Positions 1-13,262 of a DNA stretch of 64,000 nt are shown here, one piece after another. Below the pieces are notes generated by a model. The model was not told the DNA's origin and searched no databases. It was given only the letters and a program-made list of their open reading frames with translations. The translations under genes were made by a program, and so were the position numbers. Origin of the DNA: Caprimulgus europaeus (lineage: Eukaryota; Chordata; Aves; Caprimulgiformes; Caprimulgidae); NCBI GenBank assembly GCA_907165065.1, contig OU015541.1, forward strand, positions 14,944,501 through 15,008,500, given 5' to 3'. Position 1 is the first letter of the stretch, and each line of letters starts with the position of its first letter.

Positions 1-3000
1 ATTGTTGTTCCAGCAAATATGTTTGGATCGTGTGCTGATATTAACATGTCATTGAAGCAGAGAAACTGCTTCCAACAAAAACCAGTGACAGGCTTGTAAA
101 CAACAGCAACTTTTATTTAAGCCGGGCTTCTAACTTTCTTATTCATATATTTAAAAGTTGCAAAGGTTTTCAGAATAGCGATGGTTTCCTCATAAAAGCG
201 AAAAAAAAAAAAAATTAGAAGTGTTACATTCTTGCATCATATAAATGCGGCAAAACGAAGATGGATCAGGCTGCTTTCTGTCACAGAAACATAACTTCAA
301 AATCAAAGAGGCGTTGCCGAGAGCAGTCTGGTCTCATACACTCATGAAAGACATCAAATCCTATTATAAGGTATTATGAGGCAGTTAAAAAATATGATCT
401 GTAACTACCCACAGACCATTCAATGGTCTCTGCAGATGATGGATGCACGCTGATCCTTGGCTGAATGGCAAACAGACCACATGCATATCCAGATCATTAT
501 GGGAACAGGAGGAAAACTTCTCTTGTCCCATCCCAGGCCTAATGGATCAAGTAGAAAATCTGCATCTGCAGAAAGACGTGCAGGTCCAGGTAGGCATGAA
601 AGAGCCAGGGTGTCACGTAACGGCATGTGTTGGGGATAGCAAATAGCGATGAAACAAAGAATAGGGTGAGGGAGCCAGGAGAAATTATGAGGAGATGGAG
701 AGGATGACAAAATGGGTGGAATTGACAGAGACCAAAAAGGATGGGTAATAAAAAAAAAGAATAAGGTGGATAAAGGAAAGACAGAAAAGAGAGCCTGAAG
801 ACATATCAAAGAGAGGAAAGGGAAATGGACAGAAAAAGTGTGGAAAAACAAATGTCAGAGGAGTACGTTCATGAGACAGAAGAAAAGCCAAGATGTGCTA
901 GCTGTGGAAAGAAGGGAGAAATAAGGGGAAAAAGGAAAGGCAAAATAAATACGTTTATTCTTTTTGTAAACTTACAACAATAGGAAATATAACGAGCCAA
1001 ACAGGGAGAAAATGAAACACTGGCTGAGATCAAACAGAGAAGAGAAGAGAAGAGAAAGACATGCAAATGCGCACACACACCAAATTTTTCACAAGGCTAC
1101 AATGGCTGGTACTGTGAATGCAAACCAGCCTTCCTGCATCATGTCTGACAACCTAAACCATTCTCCACAGCAACAGCTGAGTTTCATTTCAAAGCAGTAC
1201 AGAACAAATCCCTGGGATTTCTTTCTTTTTTAAATGAGAAAATTAATTACATCCCATAAATATCTACAACACGAGATGTAAATTCAGTGCCTCAAGGCTG
1301 GATTAGAAGTTAAGAGCAGAATTTGACCCTAATTCAGACAACAGCAGGATCTGAAAAATAGATTTTTTCCTTTATGGGAAATTTTGACTAACTTATTTTT
1401 TATTTCAAATGAAAAAAAAAAGAAAAGATAAAATCAGAACATGTTGAATTTGAACTTGTGAAATGGGATAAGAACAGCATTTTGAAAAGAAAGGAAATTG
1501 CTGATGCTGTAAATTCCCCTGCAGATATCAGCATACGAAGTATTGTAGTTTAAATTCTTTCAATTGGAAAATTTGGTTGTTGTTAAAGTTTTTCATGCGA
1601 TAAATGTCAATTTTAACAACTGAAAACATTCCAAACCTCTAAAATTCAAACAGTCCTAACACTAAGTGTGGCACTTCATATTCATCAGCCCACAAAAAGT
1701 GAAGCAACACACTCAGAGAACAACAAGGGAAAAACATTTGCCCTTTCAAAAGCCTCAGAAATATTTTATGTTCATGCAAGCTTGTCTTCCTCCTGCTGTT
1801 CTAGGTTTCTTCTCAGAGATCCTCTGGCAAGATACTCAGAGCACCACACAGTTATTTTTGCTCAACATGTTTGTCTCCATCTGGTCCCTCAAACATTGTT
1901 TCTCAAGCACATTCAGGTAACTCACAGAGGACACTTTTTTTTTTTTTTTTTTTTTGCCTACATTTCTGCTTGCTGGACACATCTTTCCTTCACAGGAGAA
2001 CTCTGTTGGTGGGTAATTTCAAAACGGTCCAGGCTCCAAACTAACGCTCTGGCTGCTTTTTTGGAAAAGCAGAGACACAGCACTGCATTTCCTTTAGCAG
2101 GAAGAGAAATCCCCAGACCTTCTGTGACACAGTTGTGCTCATCAAACTTGAAAGATCCTGAAAACCTTTTGGTCCTTGGCTGCATTTGTCTGTAACAATA
2201 GCTGAGCAACATGCAAATTGGATTTAGTTCCTTAAATTGATGTCACAAAATTTAGGTAAGGTTATCTACACACATTCGAAAGCAAGTGGGGAAACTAACT
2301 TTCAGTTGGAGTTCAAAGGAAAGTGGCCTATGCCTGCAAGATTGCCCCAAGCATCCCCATCTCCCACGGTACAAGTCTTGTCATTAACTGTGTGCTTACC
2401 AAATAACTGATGATCTGTGTATCACCTGGGCAAGTCCTTGCACATTTCTGCTGCCTTGCAAAGCACACAGGCTTGGTCACAAATGGCTGGTTTCACACTG
2501 AAAACTCAGCTCCCGATCACATCTTTTCACTATTGCTGCCATCCTACGGCAGCACATCTCCTCGTAAAGAACACTCCAAGAGTATGACAAATGTGCAGCT
2601 TAATTAACTGTTTGATTGTGTAATGAGACAAATATTAAATTCGTAATTACTACTTCTTTGAAGGGACTTAGAAATTTTGAAATTTTAATTTGTCACTGTC
2701 AGGACAGAGAATGGAAAAAACACATTTCTTCAAATTTTGTTGCAAAAAAGAGACATCTTGGATGCAGGTTTTCTTTGATTTATATTCAGTTTGAAGCAAA
2801 AAGATGTTAACAGCCCCTTTTCACCCCAGTGGGTTTTAATTTAAAAGCTGCAAGTCTACGTTAGTGCTATCAGTTTACTGCAGTAGTAATATCTTCAGCA
2901 ATGTATTTGCATAATAATATTATATGGTTATATAAGTCTTCTGTGAAAAGCTGAATTTTGATCAAGTTTTATTTTCCAGCTCTAATCATCTCTGTGTAAA

Positions 3001-4870
3001 CCTGGAACTGTTGCATTATGACTTAAGTAAATCTACTTTAGACTTCTGTCTCTGCAAAAAAATTCCCTTAAATGCATACAAGCCCCAGGTCACTTTTAAT
3101 TATTTTAATAACTTCACTCGCTTTAATACATTACCTACATGCTTAAAGCACATAGTTCTGTGGGTTTTGTTGCCTCAGTGTCTTATGGTTCATATTTGTG
3201 TCAAATCCTTTTTTAAACTGCTCCGTCATTGTCTGTTTATAGCTCTGTTTCACTGTGGAAGAGAACTGTAGCTGTAACACTGGAAAGGTAAAACCTCCAG
3301 TAAAAAAAGTGAAGAAAACAGTTTTTAATGAATAAAAAAAAAGAATATAAAGTAAGTCAGCCTACTTATGGAATATGCAGACAAGACTGCTAGCAACAGG
3401 AGTTTCCTACAACAGTCATGACAGGACAAACACAAGAGCACAATATTTTAAACCAAGGAATTAAATAGCTGCAGTCAGCAAAGAATTGAGATAATTTACT
3501 AGATAGAAATAGTTCACAGTGTCTTAGTTCCCTCTCAGAAGAAATCTGTGATTAAATAGATTGAAACTGAAAGATTTTTCAGAGATGGCAAAAAGTACGT
3601 TACCTTCTTGACAGCACTCAAAAAAACCAAAATGCAACATCACAATCTGCTAGCACCTTCAATCAGACGTAGGAAGAAAACTTTAATTTTTAAACTTTTG
3701 ATGTTTACAAAGTTTTCCAACACGTGGGTTGTGAGGAGTGGTTCCAACTCCAAAGCAGCAATCCCCATGGCCTCATGTTTTTTGCAAAGTTTCAAGTCCT
3801 GCAAAGTCAGCTTGTGTTACCTTTGTATCGTCTTTCTCACCTCAACTACCACATTTCAGGTGTCCTACCAAGAGAAAAATAACAATCAAAATAAAAATAT
3901 CTCCCAAAAGAGGTATTTTTCCAACCCAGGAATTGTCCTGAAGAGATCCTGAGGGAACGCTAAAAAATAGACTTGTTAATCACACAAACCAAGCAGCTTT
4001 GTTTCATATCAGAGCCTTTCCTGCCTCCATCATCTCTTTTCATGCAAGGACTCTTGAGACTGTTAAATCAAATTTGATCATTCAGCTTCCAAAATCCCAT
4101 TGACGCTTTGTTATTTATTCCAATCTGAACCTTTTCGTGCCCTAGGCTGCAAACATTAGCCGTCTTGTCAGCAGCTAAATAGCTTAACGATTCCTTATTT
4201 CTGCCTAACCCCTCACACAGAACTGAACCTAGTAGGCATAAAAAAAAACCCCTCATGGCACACATGACATGCACATGGCTGTAAATAGCCAACAAAAAGT
4301 ATTACTACAATTAAACCCTTGAAATTAGAAAGGGACATTCGATACGTTGTGAATAATTGTGTCCACGTTGTGACAAACTCATCTGGTTTTTGTACAGGCA
4401 GTTATCAAGGTTAAGAAAAAAGCCTTTCCTCCTCTATTTCCTAACTTTTAGTTACTCCACAGAACTAGCTCACAGGAGTGGAGTTAATCAATGAAAAACT
4501 GCTATTTTCATGCGTAGGAAACTGCTGAGGAGCTGCTCGTGCACATGCCCAGCATTCATAATGATCTTTCTAGGGAGAGAGCCCAACAGACACGGAAAAT
4601 TGCAGTAATGAGCCCTAAAGAGCACAACAGATTTTTTATTTTTTTTTTTTTTTTTTTTAATCAGCAGGTCTTCTCAGTAGTTCCTCTGTTATCTACCTTT
4701 TTCTACCTGAGTGACAGAAAAAACTAGCTGCCATCAGCTGAAAATGTCTCTGCCTGAAGACTGCTCTATCAGAACTGTTCCTCTGGTTTTCAAATGGGGA
4801 GAAAAAGGAGGGGTTGGGGGTCAACTTTCCACAGATTATTTTTTTTTCCAGAGTTAACAGTGAAAAAGAG
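1..4870. other. no gene seen; AT-rich upstream DNA
   Basis: Scattered homopolymer A/T tracts (e.g. 199-214, 1937-1955, 4635-4659). 640-1070 is purine-rich on the plus strand, which explains long open frames rich in F/L/S on the minus strand. No splice-consistent coding exons or known repeats recognised. Confidence 0.6.
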
Positions 4871-5060
4871 AAGGGGAGGGTTGGTGGGGCGGGGGGTCGG
4901 GGGGGGAAGCACTGAGGAAAAGCAGAAGTTCAAGTAGAAAAGAATAGGCTGTCCATCCTCGTTACAATTTTGTCAGCTAAAATTTAGTAAAGGCTTCTGC
5001 ATCGCTTTAGGGAGGAGGTGATATTTAAAAGCAGGCTGCTCAGCAGTCCAACGGGAGTAC
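4871..5060 (+). promoter_or_regulatory. G-rich/GC-box patch followed by TATA-like element
   Basis: 4871-4909 is a run of G tracts including GGGGCGGGG, an Sp1-type GC box. About 115 nt downstream, TATTTAAAA at 5022-5030 resembles a TATA element, followed by C-A-G-C-A-G-T-C-C-A start-like sequence. This could be a distal ASIP promoter or chance; no exon can be confirmed after it. Confidence 0.25.
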
Positions 5061-6484
5061 AAACAACTCCAAAAGCTTTGCCTATGTTCTCTGCAGATCA
5101 GCAGAACAAGGGAGACCAGCTGCATTGATTTTCATTAGAGCCTGATGAATAGGACAACAGCTTACCGTTTCGGTAGGACCAAATGTTTAACCTCTTCTCC
5201 AGGGGATTTAACTTCCACTGTGTTGCTTGGCTTGAAAAGATTGTGTTTTATTGCTAAATGCTATTGGAGATATTTGTCTTCCTTTACGCTCGAATCAGTC
5301 CTGCAAATTTATCTCACTGGTCTGGGAAGCAGGAAAGTTTTAGAACTCTCTGCTTTGATATTTTACCTGTTTGCTCGTCCGCATTTGTTTGCTCCAGTTT
5401 TCTGTTCGACTTCAAATACTTGTTTTTCAGTATTGCCCGTGATTTAGATTGTTTCAATTCAGCTTTTTTCTGGCTCCTCAACTTTTGTTGCAAGTTTTGC
5501 TTTTTATTTTAGTCTGCTTGTATCTAAGGTTTTTTTCTGAAGTTATTTTAAATATTATATTATCTCTAAACACTATTACTGTGTGACTTATGATATTAAC
5601 CAAGTACATTTCCTAAACTGTATTTTTACACTGCTTCCATTGGTTAGCCAAATTATTTTTTATTCCCATCCAAGTAAGGTAAATAAAATTATTATGACAT
5701 TGAAAAAAGAAACCTTAATTTTCCTGAAGCTTTTATAACTGCTGAAAGATTTTAAGGGTTTAGAATTTATTTGTTTTGAGAGTGGTAATATTTCTTTTCA
5801 AACTTTGGGCTGTAATTCTTTTTCTAATTCGCCTTGTAAGTTCACTCAGCAGCACATCACAAAAAGGTAATTTACACTACACCTATCCAAGTGTCTAATC
5901 CTCCTTTAGTATTCAGAATGCTCTATAATTTCGTGCAAGTTTAACAAGCAACAGTTGCTTTACACAGTTAACGAGATATGAAATTGAGAGATAATTTATG
6001 ATTTCCATTTGCAATACCAGCATTTTTCTTCCAACCTGAATTTCTACAGCACTATCAGTTTTCTAGCGACTGCAGCCACTAGAAAATGAACAACAAAATT
6101 GTTCATTTTATGACATTTGTTATTTTCCTAAATGGATGCATTTCTTGCTGTTTTCCAGATTTTTGTCTATTTTTTTTTTCCTCCTTTTTCTTTCTCTTTT
6201 TCTTTTGACTTTCAGCCATGTGACGAAAGAAAATAGCTCATGGTGTGCAAAGTGCTTTTGTTGCTTTATTGGCATTTTCATAGTTTGTGGCCCATCTTCT
6301 TAATATCAGAAACACTTCTGATGGAGACAGGGAGGGCTCTTCAGAGGCGTTCTTTGGCTGTAGACTCTACCCTCCTCTGCCTTTAGACTTCTGTACATTT
6401 TCTTTGGATACTTTGAAGTCTCTCCAGACTACATTTTGTGCAATTTTAGTCACAGTCTCTCTCAAAAAGGTTTTTTTAGGCTCT

Positions 6485-6585
6485 TAGGGGGTTTTAGGGG
6501 TGGGGGATTTTTGTGGTTTGTTTTTGATGGTTGTTTAGGGCTTTTTTGTTGTTGTTGTTGGTTGGTTTTGTTGTGTTTTTTTTAA
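6485..6585 (+). repeat. G/T-rich low-complexity tract
   Basis: TAGGGGGTTTTAGGGGTGGG then GTT trinucleotides and T runs; same style as the two tracts flanking the last ASIP exon. Confidence 0.85.
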
Positions 6586-7784
6586 AATAACATGTCTCTT
6601 GTTTGGCTTTCCAAATGTTGAAATTGTACTTTCCTGTGTATCTCCCACTTTACAGAAAGATTATTTTCTCTCTATTGAAGCAGGCTCAGAAATGTTTCAC
6701 GAGCACTCCAGCCCAAATGCAAAAAAAAAAAACCAAGCCACAAATGATGGCAGACAGGGTGGATAACTGGGGAAAAATGTTGTTTGTCTTCTATATGGAA
6801 AAAAAAATCAATTCACTGAAAACTGAAGAACTTTGCCAGCTTGAGTATAAGTTTTTATCTTTAGTGTTCCCTTTAATATGTTACGCACAGACTCATGAGT
6901 AGAGCTACATGTATGAATTAGCCCCAGTATTTTACAGAGAAAAGACCTACTAAAATGCTTGACTAGATAGTTAACACCTTGTTAATTAAGTGTCGTTGCT
7001 CATATGGTATACATATTTAATAGAAGAAATATTGCATAACTCTATCTTTTAAGTTTTAACAACATTTCTTAAAACCAGCAACTTTAATGGAAAAAACCCA
7101 CCGACTTCTTGAATAACATTTTGTTCATGAAATTTGGTTGGGTTTTTTTTAAATCACACTATTTCTTCTCAATCTTCTTTGATTCAGGCGGTTAAAATTG
7201 TATTTAATTTGAAATAAATATATTGAATTTGGGATATAAGGAATGGAAGGCAACACTGACCAGCGCTCTACTCAGGAAACGCTCACTACAACGTTGTCAT
7301 TTCCTTCTCCCTACATTGTTAAATGCTCACGTTGGGGGGAAAAAAAATCTGAGATGCTTTCTCACCTACAAATACTGGGGAAGGCATTACGTTAATCATG
7401 GTGTTGAGTGAAGCATTTCAAATCCCTTCATCGTGGTCATTTTAACCGTTCAGCAAAGTATTAAGTATGTTTTCACCCTGTCAATAGAAGTACCCCTGTT
7501 AAAAGTGTCTAAACTGAGCGTACACGTAGAAGCCGTGTTTCGATTCCTCCCGCAGAGTTCATTTTCCAGAGGGTTTTGCCATTTTTCAAGGTGTCTGTAA
7601 CCAAAGTATTTCCTGCACCAGTGTAAAGCAACTCGGCAACAAGGAGCTCTGCTCAGGGCAGCTGCAGGTCCAGTACCCAGCTGCCGATGGCCGCAGGTTT
7701 GTTCTTTTAGCCCTGGGGAAGCTGCAGCTGGTCACGACACTCAGACACGCACGTTTCTTGGGGGGATAACAGGTTTACTCAAAA

Positions 7785-7915
7785 AAAAAAAAAAAAGTTA
7801 TAAAGGTGACTGATCCCGCTGTGGGGAACCATCCACAGCGACCAGCAACAGATTATCTGTTGTAACATACAATAAAATGAAATAAAGCTCTGTGCTGAGC
7901 AGGTCTAACTCGCTC
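7785..7915 (+). mobile_element. possible LTR-like fragment (TATA plus double AATAAA)
   Basis: After a 16-A tract, TATAAAG at 7799 is followed within 75 nt by AATAAA at 7871 and again at 7881, then a sequence ending near CTCCTGTGATTAAC. Close spacing of a TATA box and poly(A) signals is typical of the R region of a retroviral LTR, but I do not recognise the family and see no terminal repeats. Confidence 0.25.
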
Positions 7916-10900
7916 CTGTGATTAACTAAAAACATGAGTTAGAAAGAACTCATGCAGACACCTTTCTGAGCCCAAAGAACGCAGAATCTACAAAGACTTA
8001 TTTCCTATTTCTCCCACCCAATTCATAAACTGGCAGAAAAGCAGCTCTGAGTAGATCATCTGAAAGCAATGCACTCTGCATTTCAGGGGATACAATGCAT
8101 GAAAAAAATAAGTACATAAGTTACTACATATTTCATATATATACACTCTGAGCTTTTTATCATTCACGTGTTGAATTCCAATGCCTGCTGTCTCAGCGTA
8201 TGCTTTCTAAGCTTTTGGAATGCGCTGCTTCAGTAGGTCTGACTCAAAGCTTGACACTCTGGAGATAAATATGATTTATTTTCCTAGAGCTAAAGAGGTT
8301 TCAGAGGTCTCTAGATTAAAAAAAAACAAACAACAAATTAAAAAAAACCCAACAAAAACCAAACAAAAACTCCACAACACACTTTGAAGTAAGTGGAGAG
8401 GTAGATTAAGTTGGTAGGAAAACTCTAGTGCCATAAGCGTAGAAGCAACGTCATTGTCTCCAGGATTACTTGTGACAAGTGTGTCACCAGCATGCACTAG
8501 CTGAAGTGGACACCCACACTCCTGGCACAGATTCAGAGACTTGTAAGATCATAAATAACACTGAATGTCTAATCATTAGGTAACACACAACACAGACCAT
8601 GATGTCATTTAAAGCAATTTTGTTTAGAATTTGTATTTCTTAGTAAAAAAAAAAAAAAATAATATATATATATATGTATTTAAGGTCTATAGTAGAAAAC
8701 CCATGTCAGCCTTTGGATAGATGTTCTAAAGTGTAATTGTTAGTCCAGAATAGCCCAGATCTTGGAAATTTTTAAGACCTGGCTTCTATTTCTGGTGTTA
8801 ATCTCACTATATCTTTGTCATCTTGCTTGAAAATCTTTCTGTCATCCCATCCTCCCGCCAACCCTGCCAAGTATGTTCAGGAACTCTACAGTTTCTCTTT
8901 GCCATTGAAGACATTGATCTTTGAGAGCTCTTTTTAGACATCCTTTTCCATTCCTTCGATAATTTTTACATTTTATCCAAATTCTTTCCACTCAAATTAC
9001 TGATGCTCTCAGAATGTCTTCCAGAAACAGCCATACCAATCTCAAATAAATCTTCTCTCCCCCATTGAACTTGGTCCTATTTTCTCATTCAAGAACTATG
9101 TCAGCACTTTTGACAGCAGTGTTACCCCGAGAGCTCATAACCACCACAACTCCCAAACACTTCTGAGTCACTGTTTTCCAGAACTGTATTTACCATCCTG
9201 AATCTGCTATAATAATTATTTTCTTAGATGTTTGTCCATATTTTTTTTTTCATTCTTAGAATATGTGTTGTTTTCTTATGGGTAGTTTATCTATTAACAC
9301 ATATCTTCCAGACATTTGTCTTCATCCTTATTTCCCCCTTATGGGCCACACATGGATTTCCCTTGTTCCAAGAAGGATGCTGTGCCTCTCAGCACTTTGT
9401 AGAGATAGTCCAGAGTTCTTGTTGATCTTGCACAGACACCCAAGACTGATCTGATGGTTTTTTTCCTTATGGTACATGATGTCTGTGTCACTGACACCAG
9501 GTTTTTCCATGCACTGATAAGAACAATGCAATCGATCTTATTCTTATTTTCTATTTATTTCCTCATTTCTAGAAGGGCACATAAGTGCAACATCTGTTGC
9601 ATCAAGCAGCTTCAAACTTCAATGGCTTAAATTGTTATTATTTGGCCATGCCACTGTCAGGATAACACAACCTTGCCTGGATGTGGAAGGAATGTCCAGA
9701 AACCTCAACTTCTCCCCACAGTCATTAGTGACTGCACCAGAAAGGTCTCTTCTCTCCCTCATTCAGCACCTTCTTGGCTGTGGCAGGCCAACATGTGTCA
9801 CAAATACACAAGTGGTACCTTCAAGCAGAAATTATGCTTACCACCAGACAAGGATTAACACAAGTCAGAACCCTCTAACTTAGGATGTCAAGGATACAGG
9901 CGAGTAGAAGGGTAGGATATTTAGAAGTTCTGTTACATATGGAAAACAAATAAAAGACACTTGGTTTTTGTTGTGTTTTTTTTTTTTTTTTAATTTAGCC
10001 CTTTAGTCACAACTCTTTCAAGTTTCCCTTTTGCAGGTCTTTCTGCCATCAGCTAAGGAAGAATTCCTGCCTTCTCCATGGCACCCAACAGAAGCAGAAT
10101 ACTCTTGAGGAGGCATCTCCCAGGTCTTCCCCAGCAGCCTGATCCCAGGTTACAGCTGTGCCATATCAGAGCCAGCCTCGAGCACACGCAGCCAAGCTGC
10201 CCGCCATGGGAAGAGGCTGCAGATCCCGTCATGCACTCGGGGCCCCAACGGTCTCTCAGATATAACATCCTGGATTGATCACCAAGTCTGATCACCACAG
10301 CTGTACCCCATCTTCTATGCATGTAATACACAGTAGGAACCTCTACCAACACTACATCTATTACTCACTTTGCTTCCCATCCACTGCAAATAGGTACCAT
10401 ATGGCACTCAGCACTTCTTCTGGTTCCCTTACCTTCACCATAGAAACTCTCTGTCCTCTGACTTTCAAGCAAATTGCTTAAAATTAATCAGCAGGAAAAG
10501 CCAGAGAGTGATTTTATTTTGGTTTTACCATCAGATAAAAATCAACCGTTGCTCTTATTTATCACACTGCCATCACCACGAGGATTATTGTTGCCCAAAG
10601 GATTTCTGAAGCTAATCTACCATCAACCTCCACCAGTCAGAGATCAAATATCTCATAACTCATATCCTATTAAAAAAAAAAACAAAACAACACCAAAAAC
10701 CTTCATCTCTTACATGTCTTGGCTGTAACATAAAAACCAGATTGTTCCTGAATGTACAAATAGAACAAAACCTAAGACAATAGAGGTTTTTATAGTGAAT
10801 ACTAATAGGAAATCTCACATATCTGTGAAGCCTGTATCCAGTCATGCATAGGAAGAGAGTGGAAGGACATACCAAAAAAATAATGTTGCTTAATTTAAAA

Positions 10901-11710
10901 AAATTATGTAAGATCTCTCAAGATAATAAGGGGATAAGTATTTCATATAATTGTTTCTCTGGAAAGTGAACATGGAGCAACAATAGTTTCACAGCTTCCT
11001 CTTTCCTCCAGTCTTCAAAAATAGACATTTTGCCGGTTTCCCATCTCCTGAGAATCCTATCCTCCTAGAGACAGTTCCATAGAGCTGGAAGGAATTATAA
11101 CTTTTATTTCTCCCAAATGAGCTAGGAGAAAGACTTAAACATGCAGAAAATGAGAGACAGCCCAGAACACTTGAAGAATGCTTTATGAAGTGCCCTAAAT
11201 CCCAGTACGAAGGCGGGAGTACATTTCAAGCAATCAGAGTCCTGTCCCTGAGCTTCAAAAATCCTGAGCACCAGGAAAACACTGCTCTAAAGCAATTTTA
11301 AAATGATAAAGCATTGTAAGAAGTAAAAATAAATCAGAATATTAGAATTATTTAAAAAAACAGGAAGCAAAATTATGACCTGTGGCATGCAACAGTTACA
11401 CAATAGCGTATGACTTTTGAATTTAAACTAAAAATGACAACATGGAAAAGGCAAAAGTTCCAAAATAATTAATACAATCACTATTGAAATAAAACCAGAA
11501 ATTAAAAACACTTTACCTTCCACCAGTCAAGAAGACAGGTACTGAAGTTGTTTTAAACCAATGAGTCTAAATAACTTGCCACAAGGCATTTAACGTGCTG
11601 GCTGATGAACAGGGAGCTTCTCGTAACTGAAACGCAGATTGAGAGAGAGGAGCATTCTTTCCCCCTATAGTCCTTAAAGCAGGAATCCAGGATTCCTTCT
11701 GTAAACAGTG

Positions 11711-11767
11711 AATCAATCAACCAATCAATCAATTAAACTATCCATCCATCCACCCAACCAATCAATC
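11711..11767 (+). repeat. compound tetranucleotide repeat (CAAT / CATC)
   Basis: AATCAATCAACCAATCAATC followed by TATCCATCCATCCACCCAAC and CAATCAATC: interrupted tetranucleotide units drifting from CAAT to CATC and back. Confidence 0.9.
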
Positions 11768-12280
11768 TCACTGTTTCATCCCATACTGGTGGAATCCATT
11801 GCTTCTTGAAGGAAGGTTAGATAACCAGTCTAAAGCAGGAGCTAACTGTTAAGCTGGTGGAGCTGGGTGAGAAGCTCATTGTCAATAAGACATGAAATAG
11901 CTAGATAACTGCCAATAACTTAAATGACTACATGGACAATAAAGCCATTATATAGTGGCCATAAAGCCATTATAGTCAAGCATTGGCTTGACTCAGATCC
12001 TAGAAAAATCTTAGTAGAAAATAGAGAACTTGATTAAAAATTGCTAGAGTGGATTAAGGAGATTATTTGACATTGGCAAGGTTGCTAAAGGAACTCTGCC
12101 TCTGCTTCTAATGAAAAACTAGAAAATGGAACAGAAGAACCATATGGATAACTGAAAAACTGGGAAAAAAGTAATTTATACATAGTAATTCTATGAGTTC
12201 AATGTGTTCAATTGAACCAGAACGTTAGGAAGCTACCTGCTCATCCAAGCATCTCTCAGGAAGGGAAAGAAAAGAAAATG

Positions 12281-12282
12281 GA

Positions 12283-12354
<72 letters not shown>

Positions 12355-12356
12355 AA
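12281..12356 (+). repeat. (GAAA)n microsatellite
   Basis: About 19 near-perfect tandem GAAA units, with A/G-only sequence on both ends. It creates an artificial K-E-R-K reading frame. Pure purine strand, able to form triplex-type structures. Confidence 0.98.
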
Positions 12357-13054
12357 AAACAAAGGCTTTATCTGCAGTGAAGGGGAATATTTAGAAGGAT
12401 TCAGTTCCTAGAAATTGAAATAAGACAAATTTAGAGTAGCAATTACCAGACACTTTATCACTTGGTTTAATTAAGAATTAAGCAGTGAAATCCAGGCAGA
12501 ATCTATAGCCTGTCGTAGAAGAAGTCAAACCATATGATCACAATGGTTTTGTTTGCTTTTGTAAGCCTGTAGCTTCATTACAGCTTTGCTCTGCCGTAGA
12601 TATTTAGCAGAACATTGTTTATCCAGCCCTATTGTAGGGACTTCTGGCTACTTTCTCAAGAGCTCTTCTAAATCATCAGTTCAATAGTCACTTCTAAAGC
12701 CATTGTAAACATACAGTAACAAGCACAATAGCTCTGTTACAAGCAGTATCCATTAAACAATTTACAAGAACCACATAATTCATACTGATCACTGCAAATA
12801 GGCATAAAAAATATTGGTTCCTTGTGCCTGTTCCACTTGGGTAGAACAACAGCTCCCAGCCTTCAGAGTTGCTTCTTTTGGCATTAGCTGTGTCTAAGTA
12901 TTCCCACTATTACAGTCTATTTTTACTTTTAAAATTCATTCTACCCTCAGTTCTGGTCTAGTTTTGTCTGGGTTTTGTTGTTTGTTTTGTTGTGTGCTAG
13001 TGTTGAATATGGGAAGTGGCACAGCAGACTGACCGACAGACCTGTTTAATTCGT

Positions 13055-13262
13055 TCCTAAATGCCCCTGACTTTGGCGACCAAATAATTATCTCCAGGCA
13101 AGCTATTCCAGTGTTTCCCTGTCCTGAACATTGGAAAGTTTTTCTTATGTCTCATCTCAACCTTTTCTCCTGTAATTCAAACCTCTGCTTGTTGTCCTGT
13201 CCATCCTGAACAAAGAATGCAACATCTGAGCAGATTGGGGTGGCCCTGAATGAGCAACAGAA
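13055..13262 (-). mobile_element. old CR1 3' fragment
   Basis: Diverged but recognisable reverse-complement CR1: AGGCAAGCTATTCCAGTGTT, then GTTTTTCTTATGTCTCATCT, CTCCTGTAATTCAAACCTC and TTGTCCTGTCC, matching the usual order of the CR1 3' region. Confidence 0.65.

Larger units (their letters stand above)
5061..12280. other. no gene seen; noncoding DNA upstream of ASIP
   Basis: Apart from the G/T tract at 6485, the LTR-like piece at 7785 and the tetranucleotide repeat at 11711, only T/A-rich unique sequence is visible. Open frames are all short and not recognisable. 8,640-8,680 has an A run followed by ATATAT. 11,935-11,970 has the 14-base unit ATAAAGCCATTATA twice. Confidence 0.55.

Noticed and set aside
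420..851. 143-codon minus-strand frame rich in F, L, S, P
   Set aside because: Arises from a purine-rich plus strand; no domain, no splice context, biased composition.
12212..12394. K-E-R-K repeat frame
   Set aside because: Direct translation of the GAAA microsatellite.
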